A stretch of DNA of 17,700 bases from an uncultured Clostridia bacterium (GTDB lineage Bacteria; Bacillota; Clostridia; Christensenellales; Borkfalkiaceae): the NCBI GenBank assembly GCA_958419945.1, contig CATZIC010000044.1, positions 1 to 17,700 of the forward strand. The letters run 5' to 3'. How positions within the stretch are numbered: position 1 is the first letter of the stretch; each line of letters opens with the position of its first letter. The position numbers and the translations under genes are program-made. This document shows, piece by piece, positions 7,682 through 14,989 of this stretch. Under the pieces are notes generated by a model, which did not search any database, had not been told where the DNA came from, and saw nothing but the letters and a program-made list of their open reading frames with translations.

Positions 7682-9273
7682 CAGTTAATCGCCTCCAAAG
7701 AAAGAAATAGTTTTCCGGAGTTTTTGAACACGAACCACACGGGCAGTGCGCCTATAAGAATTATTACGGCGAGCCCTCCGAACAAAGTTACCGTGGTTGA
7801 AACCTTCATGTACGACAGAATTATTGCGGAAATAGCAAAGACTATGGGCAATAAGTATGATATGAGCGAGGAAAAGAAGGTTTGACGGGGTTTGCCGTGG
7901 CGGATGCTTAACTCCTCCCAAAGGGAAACGACGTCGAATATGAACAACAAAACCATAGAAACGAGTAGCGAAAACGCCGCCGTTTTAAACGTAGTCGTTT
8001 TGGTTATAGCAAGTACTGCGACAGAAACTATAAGTGAGATAAAGGACATTAAAAACGGTATTGCCACTTTAATAAACAGCTGCTTGGAAAAAGGAACGGG
8101 AATGGTTTTCATGTTTTTAACCGTTCGCTCTTCCATGGTTACGTAACTGTTTGCACCCTGGTTTATTACCACTGTAAACAGCATTACGAAAAGGATATCC
8201 ACGTATTCGGTAAGCCCCGGAACGAGTGCGGAAAAGTACTGTATGGTACCTGCCGACAAAGCGGCGTTCATGGACTTTATTACGAAGCTGAGAAGAAGGG
8301 GCTGAACGAGCAGTAAGCCTGTGAACGAGAATATGTAATCGGAGTTTTTGGCAATAAGCGAAAACTCCTTTTTTATAAGTGCTTTTGTTACGGAAACGGG
8401 CTTATAGGCGTGTTTTTTCTTTATTGCAACGGTTGCTAAGGTTAGGTTTCTGACGTAGTTATACGCGAACACGGCAACCGAAAGACCCATGCCGAATATG
8501 CCGAGAGAAATGAGCATATACGGGAAAAAGGAGCCCGTGGATTTATGGATAAAAATGTCCGTTAAAAAGTTTACCGGAAAGGCGTACCTTTCGAAAACTA
8601 TAAGCTTTGCGATCGATTCGGTGGTAAAAAGTTGAATAAGTCCGTTTTTGGAAACGAGTTTAATAAAGATATCCAAAACGTAAGAATAGGCTATCGAAAG
8701 CCCGAAGATTGCAACGAGGGCAACACCCATTTCTATCAAAAAATGCTTTTTTAAAACCTTTGTGAGCATCCACACGGGATAAACGAGTAGTAGTGCTATG
8801 CCCATTTCTATAAAAAAGGTTGCGACGGGATAGAAAAGCGAAGTGAAATAGTAAATGGGCGCTTTACCTATCATTTGCCCGTATGCAAAAAGCAAAGGGT
8901 ATTCGAACATTAAAGAGGTTGCAAAGTGGATAAAGAACAGGTACAGCATTTTGGACATTATTATCTGCCCGTTGGTTACCGGACGGTTGGAAAGCTGCTC
9001 TATATCCTTGCCGTCGAAAAACAGCCTTTTGGCGTTAAAGATGCCACTTACGGTAATTATGACGGTGGTTACGCACAAAAATACCGTTAAAAAGGCTTCC
9101 GAGGCACCTTTAATGTTGCCTATCGTTTGTAATATCGTTTTGAAAAGGAAAACTTCAACTATTATAAAGACCACGAAAAACAGCACGGAAAAAATTGCAG
9201 AAATTATCCGTTGGGATAAACTCTGCTTGCTTCCGAGCATAAGTTTGAAGTCTTTTAACAGTAGATTGAGCAT
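7681..9273 (-). CDS. ABC-2-type transporter permease, about 12 membrane helices
   Basis: 530 residues, strongly hydrophobic, with about twelve predicted membrane segments in two halves (the first near 22-48, the last near 505-523). The first half has the cytoplasmic region LFFDGKDIEQLSNRPVTNGQI, and the second half repeats a similar arrangement (MEERTVKNMKTIPVPFSKQL). Such 'gate-end' loops are seen in the duplicated ABC-2 exporters of Bacillota. It is expected to pair with the ABC ATPase encoded just upstream (68-bp gap). The RBS AAGGAAA precedes the ATG. The substrate is unknown. Because it is coupled to two surface proteins, a role in exporting, extracting or anchoring envelope material is more likely than solute uptake; no solute-binding protein of the usual type is present. 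Confidence 0.85.
   Translation of the reverse strand: MLNLLLKDFKLMLGSKQSLSQRIISAIFSVLFFVVFIIVEVFLFKTILQTIGNIKGASEAFLTVFLCVTTVIITVSGIFNAKRLFFDGKDIEQLSNRPVTNGQIIMSKMLYLFFIHFATSLMFEYPLLFAYGQMIGKAPIYYFTSLFYPVATFFIEMGIALLLVYPVWMLTKVLKKHFLIEMGVALVAIFGLSIAYSYVLDIFIKLVSKNGLIQLFTTESIAKLIVFERYAFPVNFLTDIFIHKSTGSFFPYMLISLGIFGMGLSVAVFAYNYVRNLTLATVAIKKKHAYKPVSVTKALIKKEFSLIAKNSDYIFSFTGLLLVQPLLLSFVIKSMNAALSAGTIQYFSALVPGLTEYVDILFVMLFTVVINQGANSYVTMEERTVKNMKTIPVPFSKQLFIKVAIPFLMSFISLIVSVAVLAITKTTTFKTAAFSLLVSMVLLFIFDVVSLWEELSIRHGKPRQTFFSSLISYLLPIVFAISAIILSYMKVSTTVTLFGGLAVIILIGALPVWFVFKNSGKLFLSLEAIN
8395..8420 (+). repeat. Match to the dispersed GGGCTTATAGGC motif inside the permease gene
   Basis: Sixteen bases (AACGGGCTTATAGGCG) are identical to 3271-3286, again followed by a T-run on the plus strand. 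Here the bases encode a lysine-rich cytoplasmic loop (KKKHAYKPV) of the permease. It may be chance or a captured repeat. Confidence 0.35.
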
Positions 9274-9341
9274 TTAAAATTTCCTTTTAAACCGCTTTTT
9301 CACCATATTTCGACAAAAAAGCCTGAAAAATAGTCGTAATT

Positions 9342-10130
9342 TTATAATTCTTCGCCGTAAACGTGCATGAAAATCCTTGGCAGCTGGATTCTGCGGTTAG
9401 GCTCCTTATTAAGGTCGTAAAGTGAAACCACTTTGCCTTCGTTTATGATTGCGACCCTGTCGCAAATACGGCTAACTAAGTCGATGTTGTGTGAAGTAAC
9501 GAACACGGTTTTACCGTGGTTTGCGTATTCGCGCATCATTTTTTTGAGTTCTTCGACCGCCATAATGTCTAAGCCTACGGTAGGCTCGTCGAGGATCCAT
9601 ATATCGGGGTTGTATAAAAGGCTTCCAACCAAGCAAAGTTTTTGCTTCATACCGTGAGAATAGTTGGAAATTCTGTTATCGAGTTCGTCGAGGTTAAGTT
9701 TCAGCCTTTTGCAAAGGTAGCGGAAGTTTCTGACGAAATCCCCTTCCGAAACGTTATAAATGCTTGCGATGAATTCCAAAAAGTCATACCCTGTCATTAC
9801 GTCGTAACAAGACGGTTCACTTGCAACGTAGCCGAAGGTTGTTTTTGCCTGCAAAGGTTCGGTTACTATATCGTAACCGTCCACCAAAATGCTGCCTTTG
9901 TCGAATTTTTTGGAACCGATAAGACAGTCGATTGTGGTTGACTTACCTATACCGTTTTTACCGATAAAGCCGAAAAGTTCGCCATGCTTTACCTGAAGAT
10001 TAAGACCTTGAAGCACCTTTTTTGGGCCGTAAGACTTATATAGGTCGGTTATTTCGATTGCATACTCGCTTTCCCTGTCAACGGTTGGCTTGCTTTCGAA
10101 TACCGATTGATCCTGTAAATTTTCGCTCAT
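9342..10130 (-). CDS. ABC transporter ATP-binding protein
   Basis: 262 residues carrying the standard nucleotide-binding set: Walker A GKNGIGKST (57-65, Lys63), an ABC signature in the variant form YSHGM (157-161), Walker B IWILDEP with Glu182, D-loop GLD, and switch His214 in TSHN. The Q-loop position reads GYVASEPS (100-107) where most relatives have a Gln; here Ala-Ser-Glu stands in its place. This is the CcmA/NatA-like class that drives ABC-2 exporters, so it should energise the permease encoded 68 bp downstream. The start overlaps the upstream zinc-ribbon gene by 4 bp (ATGA) and follows a very strong SD sequence GAGGAGG, indicating tight coupling. The first ~22 residues are an extra polar extension before the domain. 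Confidence 0.95.
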   Translation of the reverse strand: MSENLQDQSVFESKPTVDRESEYAIEITDLYKSYGPKKVLQGLNLQVKHGELFGFIGKNGIGKSTTIDCLIGSKKFDKGSILVDGYDIVTEPLQAKTTFGYVASEPSCYDVMTGYDFLEFIASIYNVSEGDFVRNFRYLCKRLKLNLDELDNRISNYSHGMKQKLCLVGSLLYNPDIWILDEPTVGLDIMAVEELKKMMREYANHGKTVFVTSHNIDLVSRICDRVAIINEGKVVSLYDLNKEPNRRIQLPRIFMHVYGEEL

Positions 10131-11386
10131 TTAGACCTCCTCAGTCTTATAAACCAAACTGCTTCTTCGCCGTCCGCTTTTGTGAACACGTAGCGAGACG
10201 AGCAATGCGGACAGTAATAAACGGATTTTTGTTCGATAGGATTTTTTTCACGGCAGACGGGGCAATAGCGGGCGTAGACTTCTGAAGAAGTCAGGCTTAC
10301 GCACAGTTTATCGTCGAAGTAATTTTTTACGATTTCCTCTTCCGGGAAGATTTCATCGAAACTGCCTTTATGCTTGGAAACGGTTATCTTGCCCCAATTA
10401 GACATTGCCTCTACGGTGTCAAAGCCCTCGACCGGCTTTTCGATATCGGAAAACCATGCGGAAAGTGAAAATAAAAGCAAATGTTTTGCGGCTTTTCCGC
10501 TTTCCTTTTCGGTTATGGTAAAAATTAAACCTTTGTTTACCTCGTAATCTTCGACGGACAGTGCAAATCTATCGCTTTGGAAATGTTTTTCGCCGTGTGT
10601 GCCGATGTATGCAAACTTTCTATTTGACAGTTCTTTATAGCAAAGCATGGAAAGGTAATCCTTCATAAGGTCGTAGGTTATAAACCTTTCCTCGGTGCCG
10701 AGATACTCTTTATAAAAACGGTAAACACGGCTATATAAATTGTCTTTTAAAAGAATATTAGTGCGTGCAATATTGCGGGAAATTGGCTTTGCCTGAGATA
10801 CTTCCTTGTAAAAGCGGGTGTTGGAAATATAATTGAGGCGGCGTTTTAAAAGGTCGGTATAAATAAGTATACGTTGGGGCTTTCTGCCGTCAAGCCTTGG
10901 CAAAATGCCGTTCTTCATGGAAGGCAACATTTTTACGTAAAAGGAGGTATATTCGTCAAGTTCCTTCTTTATAAGGTCTATAACCAAGCAGATAAACTGA
11001 TTTTCGTAAATAATAAGTTCGTCTACGTGCTGGTAATAGTAAACGTTTTCGGGAACCATCTTAAGGTCGTAACGCTTCCACAAACTGCCGTCGTGCATAA
11101 CCCTTGAGAAATCTTCGTTGGAAAGTTGTTTTGCCTGCTCTATACGGGTTACTATTTCTTCACGCTTATTGGCGATGTGCGGATGGGCAACTATCGACAT
11201 TATGATATGCAAAAGGGTGGAAACCTTCCTTAAATAAGTCCAGTCCCTTTGGCATGCGACCTCCTGTAGTGACGCCGTATTAAGTTTGTTTACGCCGGCA
11301 TAATAATCTTTAAACTGCGGATTTTTTTTGCTGTATAAGTCAAGATCCGCCTTGATTTTATCCTGCGATACTTCGATATTTGTCAT
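10127..11386 (-). CDS. Zinc-ribbon protein with DUF2357/McrC-like central region
   Basis: 419 residues, mostly helical and soluble. The C-terminal end holds a clear zinc ribbon, CPVC-x13-CPHC (Cys375, 378, 392, 395). The central part has IIYENQFICLVI (125-136) and LKDNLYSRVYRFYKEYL (213-229). These resemble the ENRF-type helix and Y-x-x-V-Y segment of DUF2357/DUF524 proteins, the McrC-like partners of McrB-type ATPases. That match is from memory of the families and needs a profile search. No PD-(D/E)xK active-site set (such as the D-A-K-Y motif) is visible, so a nuclease activity is doubtful. The neighbour upstream is an McrB-like AAA+ ATPase, which supports the pairing. The RBS GGGAGAGG lies just ahead of the ATG. 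The gene overlaps the ABC ATPase by 4 bp. Confidence 0.75.
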   Translation of the reverse strand: MTNIEVSQDKIKADLDLYSKKNPQFKDYYAGVNKLNTASLQEVACQRDWTYLRKVSTLLHIIMSIVAHPHIANKREEIVTRIEQAKQLSNEDFSRVMHDGSLWKRYDLKMVPENVYYYQHVDELIIYENQFICLVIDLIKKELDEYTSFYVKMLPSMKNGILPRLDGRKPQRILIYTDLLKRRLNYISNTRFYKEVSQAKPISRNIARTNILLKDNLYSRVYRFYKEYLGTEERFITYDLMKDYLSMLCYKELSNRKFAYIGTHGEKHFQSDRFALSVEDYEVNKGLIFTITEKESGKAAKHLLLFSLSAWFSDIEKPVEGFDTVEAMSNWGKITVSKHKGSFDEIFPEEEIVKNYFDDKLCVSLTSSEVYARYCPVCREKNPIEQKSVYYCPHCSSRYVFTKADGEEAVWFIRLRRSK

Positions 11387-11427
11387 TGTCCTCTCCCGAC
11401 GTCGGTTTTTTAGCTTCTTTTTAAGTG

Positions 11428-11468
11428 GGCTAAAGTGATTAGGCTTTAGCCGCCTAAACTACAGGCGG
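11428..11468 (-). promoter_or_regulatory. Tandem hairpins between the AAA+ and zinc-ribbon genes
   Basis: In the 112-bp gap there are two adjacent stems: GGCTAAAG (11428-11435) with CTTTAGCC (11444-11451), and CCGCCT (11450-11455) with AGGCGG (11463-11468). The arms abut, so they are either stacked or mutually exclusive. GGGCTAAAGTGATT is also repeated imperfectly as GGACTAAAGCAATC (11468-11481). No U-tract follows on the minus strand, so a plain terminator is unlikely; an mRNA-processing or stability element is possible. Confidence 0.5.
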
Positions 11469-11498
11469 ACTAAAGCAATCAACGGGTTTTATTTTAAA

Positions 11499-13310
11499 TT
11501 AAAGGGTTTTTTCAATCTTTTTGATGACGGTTTCACTGCGTTTTAACACGCCCGGGCCGTAGGTTTCCGTCAAAACTTCCAAAGTTTCGTTAAGGGCAGT
11601 TTTAACGTAGTCTTCGAAACGGCCTTCGAGTTTTGCAAACAGTTTTTTGCAAAGCATGAAGTCAAGTGCGTCCTCTTTTGTTCCGCCGGCTGCAACGAAT
11701 ACGGGTACTACCTGGTCGATCTGGTTCAAGATACGGTTACCGATGGTGAGTTCGAACTTGCCGTAAACGAAGTCCAAAACCTTTCTGAGTTTCGCCTTGT
11801 CCTCAAGCGTAAGACCCTTTCCGCTTTCCTTTGCCTTGTCGTAAAGGCCTTTTAAGTAGCTTCCGGAAAGCTTAATGGGCTTAACCTCTTCCGCTACGCT
11901 GAACGGTTCGTTGTGGGTTTCGAAGTTAATGGTTATGGCACGGTCGTAAACCTTGTCTGTAATGGTGAAGGTGGAATCGTCGCGGTTGGCGGTGCCTACG
12001 AAATAACTGTTTTCCGGAATCTGTACGTAGCCGCCTTCGAGTTTGATGGGCGGAACGAAGGTGTGCGGAACGTTCATTATTTTAAGCTTCCAATCGGGTA
12101 CGGGGTATTCGAGAACGGACAAAAGGTCGGCAAAATAGTATTCTACACGGCTGATGTTCATTTCGTCGAGAACGTACATATTGATTTCGTCGGAGCCGAA
12201 GTTGGACTCGTATAATCTTGTTAAAAATTCCGTTTCGGAATAGGTCTGCGAGAATTCGTTGAAGAAGCCCAAAATGCTGGACTTATCACGCCAGGTTGCC
12301 TGTACGGGCATAAACAAAACCTTACCGCCGACGTATTCGCAGAAATACCTCGGAAGTGAAGATTTACCGGTACCGGACAAACCTTCCAGGATTTCGAAGT
12401 GGGATGCGCCGAAGCCCGCTATGAAGAAGCGGATGGTGTCTATATCGAAGTACAGTTTGAGATTCTTCGCAAGGTAGTTTCTGAAACCTTGAGAAAGCTC
12501 GGACAAAGTAACTTCGTCGCTTTTTATAGGTTCAACGTCGTAACCTTCGTGGCTTTCGTCAATGCTGCTTAGTTCGGGGAACACCTTCTCCCTATCGTCG
12601 AGCTGTGCGGATTTTGCAACTACGCTGCTTTCGTCCGAGCCGTCGCCGTTTCCGCCGCCTTGGCCTTGACCTACGCCGGCACCGCCGCCGAAGCCGTTTA
12701 AGTTGGTATCGCTGTCAACGTCGAAACTGCCGGAAATATCGTGGGTTACGTCGTCGTCATCGAAAACCGGTTCTTCCTCTTTCGAGAAGAATTTGAAGGG
12801 CTTATCGACAAGAAGAAAGTTAACGCAAAGCATTACGATGGAACCGATGCCGACAAAAAGCACTACGTATAAAAGAAGGGATAGTGCAAAACTGTTCCAA
12901 ATAAAGGTATAGAGTACCTTTAAATTTTCGCCTGTTAAGGGGCTTTGGATTACCGTGCCGATACCAAGAGACAAAACCATACAACCGAGGAAAGTGATTA
13001 CGTACCACATAATCATTTTCGGGCTGTTGGGGTTTTTGCCGGATACTATGGCAACACGCCTTTCATATATTACCGCCGTAACGAATACTGCGATAAAAAG
13101 CGCCAATAGTCCTAACGCCACGTATCCTGCTATGGTGGGCGTTACCGACTGTAAGCCGATGGCCATCGCAAGTTGATTGATGGGGTTTTTTGCGCTCATA
13201 AACGCAAAGGAACCGTCAATACACAGACCGACGAATACCATTAAAAAGGAGTACAGGCACGCAAGTGCGATTGCCATTAGGTTCTTTCTTGTAAAAACTA
13301 CTTTCAGCAT
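11499..13310 (-). CDS. Membrane-anchored McrB-like AAA+ ATPase
   Basis: 603 residues from the ATG at 13310, chosen because AGGAG lies 8 bases ahead and the first membrane segment starts there; the frame is open to a GTG at 13391 with no ribosome site. Four membrane helices occupy about 12-33, 59-82, 99-121 and 131-167. An acidic, then Gly-rich disordered linker follows (about 175-235). The AAA+ module follows: Walker A GLSGTGKSS (310-318, Lys316), Walker B YVLDEM (Asp382, Glu383) continuing as LDEMNISRVEYYF, sensor region GTANRDDST (439-447) and DKVYDRA (452-458). The LDEMN-x-x-RVEYYF and 'fvGTxN...DKVxDRA' patterns are typical of McrB-like ATPases used in restriction, but the usual N-terminal DNA-binding domain is absent and replaced by the membrane region. 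The motor faces the cytoplasm. It lies between a SipW-like peptidase and a DUF2357-like partner, so an envelope role is inferred. Confidence 0.88.
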   Translation of the reverse strand: MLKVVFTRKNLMAIALACLYSFLMVFVGLCIDGSFAFMSAKNPINQLAMAIGLQSVTPTIAGYVALGLLALFIAVFVTAVIYERRVAIVSGKNPNSPKMIMWYVITFLGCMVLSLGIGTVIQSPLTGENLKVLYTFIWNSFALSLLLYVVLFVGIGSIVMLCVNFLLVDKPFKFFSKEEEPVFDDDDVTHDISGSFDVDSDTNLNGFGGGAGVGQGQGGGNGDGSDESSVVAKSAQLDDREKVFPELSSIDESHEGYDVEPIKSDEVTLSELSQGFRNYLAKNLKLYFDIDTIRFFIAGFGASHFEILEGLSGTGKSSLPRYFCEYVGGKVLFMPVQATWRDKSSILGFFNEFSQTYSETEFLTRLYESNFGSDEINMYVLDEMNISRVEYYFADLLSVLEYPVPDWKLKIMNVPHTFVPPIKLEGGYVQIPENSYFVGTANRDDSTFTITDKVYDRAITINFETHNEPFSVAEEVKPIKLSGSYLKGLYDKAKESGKGLTLEDKAKLRKVLDFVYGKFELTIGNRILNQIDQVVPVFVAAGGTKEDALDFMLCKKLFAKLEGRFEDYVKTALNETLEVLTETYGPGVLKRSETVIKKIEKTL

Positions 13311-13434
13311 GTTTCTTTCTCCTGCCGTAATTTGTATTTTAGAGGCCGAATAAAGCCGTATTTCCTGTTTTTTCGGGAAAACTTTAAACACTCTTTTTTA
13401 AAGATTTTTAAAGGCTTTTCCTGTAGATTTTTGT

Positions 13435-13452
13435 AAAATCCTGTCGGATTTT
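13435..13452 (-). terminator. Weak hairpin between the signal peptidase and AAA+ genes
   Basis: AAAATCC-TGTC-GGATTTT is a perfect 7-bp stem with a 4-base loop in the 173-bp gap. On the minus strand it is followed by an A/T-rich stretch rather than a clean U-tract. It could attenuate transcription of the downstream genes but is too weak for a confident call. No other feature is seen in this gap. Confidence 0.3.
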
Positions 13453-13483
13453 TTGTTGTGTTTATTGTTCTTAGTGTGATTTT

Positions 13484-14509
13484 TCAGTCGGTTGGAGTTT
13501 CGGGGTCCACTTCAGAATTTTCCGAGGAATCCCCTTCTTCCGCGTCTTTGGATAGGGCGGCGTCCAAAAGGGTTGTTCCGTCCTCCTTTAAAAGATAGCC
13601 GACTTTATCGAGGTAGATTTTTTCCACAAAGTCTACGGTGATTTCGGAATCTTCATGGATATCTTTGATTTCGAGCGCTTTGACGAGGTATTCGGTACGC
13701 TTAACTTGCGCATCGGCGATTTTGCCGGAGTTTTTGTCAAACATTATAAGACAGAAAACGAGCGCAATCAAGGTTACTATGCCCGCGAGCGACTGCAAAA
13801 ACTGTACGAACGCGCCCAAAAACGGAATATATACGCCGGTGTATCTGCCGACTATATCGTCAGGCGTTGTTACTACGTTGTAACTTGTGTCGCTTTGGTC
13901 GTCGGAAGCAACCGCATCACCACGGGTGCGGTAGGTTACCGAGCCGTCGGCGGCGACTTCTATGCTGCGTATACGGTGAATGTAGGTCTTTCCGCTCGGA
14001 TGGCGGTAAGCCACTACGTCGTACTGCTTGAGTTCGGAAGGTTTAACCACTTCCAAAACGATTATCGCATAAGTGGGAAACTGGTCGTTTAAGTTGTTGG
14101 TAAATAGATACGTGTTGTTGGAGTTTTTCTCGCTCATAGAGCCGGAAGCGACTACCATCAGGGATTTGGTTCCGAGCGGCAGGTCTTTAGAGAACCTTAC
14201 GAAAGCCGTAAACACAAGACAGACGGTTATAAACGCCATTAAAAGCATGTAAAGGACAAACTTTAAGACTTTAAAAACCTTTTTTCTTGCGATAACCGAC
14301 GATTGTTTATCGTGAAAGTACTGTTCGATAAGTTCGATATCACGCTTGCCGGAAGTGATTTCGGAGACCGCGAATTTGCGGTAGTTTACGAAAAGTATGG
14401 TGAACACCAGCGTAAAACACGCCACGCCGACCGCCGCAACTATTAGGGCAACCGCTTGACTGTCAAACCGCATTGCCATTATCATTGTCGTTACTTTGTA
14501 AACGTTCAC
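13484..14509 (-). CDS. SipW-like type I signal peptidase (Ser-His class)
   Basis: 341 residues. This is a membrane protease that cleaves signal peptides on the outer face. The catalytic Ser124 lies in VVASGSMS and the second catalytic residue, His178, in TYIHRI; the usual bacterial Lys is replaced by His, which defines the SipW/ER-type class. RGDA (196-199) is the conserved third box. Membrane segments are near 17-41, 82-106 and 240-258; the first is an extra N-terminal helix plus a charged loop not needed for catalysis. A polar acidic C-terminal tail follows. The start is a GTG with GGAG 9 bases upstream; the later ATGs have no ribosome site. SipW-class enzymes typically mature TasA/camelysin-like proteins, and two such genes lie immediately upstream, so these are the likely substrates. 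Confidence 0.9.
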   Translation of the reverse strand: MNVYKVTTMIMAMRFDSQAVALIVAAVGVACFTLVFTILFVNYRKFAVSEITSGKRDIELIEQYFHDKQSSVIARKKVFKVLKFVLYMLLMAFITVCLVFTAFVRFSKDLPLGTKSLMVVASGSMSEKNSNNTYLFTNNLNDQFPTYAIIVLEVVKPSELKQYDVVAYRHPSGKTYIHRIRSIEVAADGSVTYRTRGDAVASDDQSDTSYNVVTTPDDIVGRYTGVYIPFLGAFVQFLQSLAGIVTLIALVFCLIMFDKNSGKIADAQVKRTEYLVKALEIKDIHEDSEITVDFVEKIYLDKVGYLLKEDGTTLLDAALSKDAEEGDSSENSEVDPETPTD

Positions 14510-14919
14510 TTTTAAATGCTCCGTAATTATTTTGCGAGAAATTTTATTTTTGAATTATTTTTAGTTGAATTTGCAGGGCCTGTTTTACAGCGATATACTG
14601 CAAAAAGTTGTAAGCGTTTCTTGCGTGCGTGCGCTTGCGCGCGCGTAAAAAACAAAGCGCGAAAAGCGCGAAAAATTTTGCCGTTCAAGATAAAAAACGG
14701 TTGATAACAGACTTATAGGGCGACTTTTTTAATTTTTATCCCTATAAAATGCCGTGAGAATTTTGGACCGAATATTAGGTTTAACCGTTTGGTAATTCTA
14801 ACTAAATCTAACCAAAACCGATAAAAAAATAAAAGTAATTTTATAATATCGTGGTCGTTTATAGAGGTCGTTTTGGCAAAAGTTATTTTAACAAAATCTT
14901 TAAAAAAATCAAAATCTAT
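14510..14919 (-). promoter_or_regulatory. AT-rich upstream region of the signal peptidase operon
   Basis: About 400 bp without a gene, between the terminator of the TasA-like unit and the signal peptidase. It should hold the promoter of the downstream operon, but I see no convincing -35/-10 pair. It contains a copy of the dispersed motif (GATAACAGACTTATAGGG plus T-run, 14703-14730). A striking alternating purine-pyrimidine GC block follows (14622-14646), with two further GCGCG units up to 14671. Confidence 0.45.
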
Positions 14920-14950
14920 CCCAAGACAGACGGAAACCGTCTGCCTTGGG
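14920..14950 (-). terminator. Terminator of the TasA-like gene pair
   Basis: CCCAAG (14920-14925) pairs with CTTGGG (14945-14950), and CAGACGG (14927-14933) with CCGTCTG (14937-14943), with an AAA loop and one mismatch. On the minus strand the stem is followed by ATAGATTTTGATTTTTTT. It lies 40 bp after the second TasA-like stop codon and separates that unit from the signal peptidase operon, possibly incompletely. Confidence 0.8.
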
Positions 14951-14989
14951 AAGAGTTTATTATTTTATGAAAAGAAAATGTTTCGTTAG

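Noticed and set aside
8855..9277. 140-residue plus-strand frame over the start of the permease
   Set aside because: It is the antisense shadow of a membrane protein gene and has no independent start signal or family motifs.
10127..13310. A standard McrBC restriction system
   Set aside because: The ATPase has membrane helices instead of a DNA-binding domain, the partner shows no nuclease site, and the neighbours are envelope genes.
13311..13391. GTG start extending the AAA+ ATPase by 27 residues
   Set aside because: No Shine-Dalgarno sequence; AGGAG and the first membrane helix support the ATG at 13310.
14510..14919. A riboswitch or sRNA in the signal peptidase leader
   Set aside because: No known riboswitch core could be recognised, and only one clear hairpin (the upstream terminator) borders the region.
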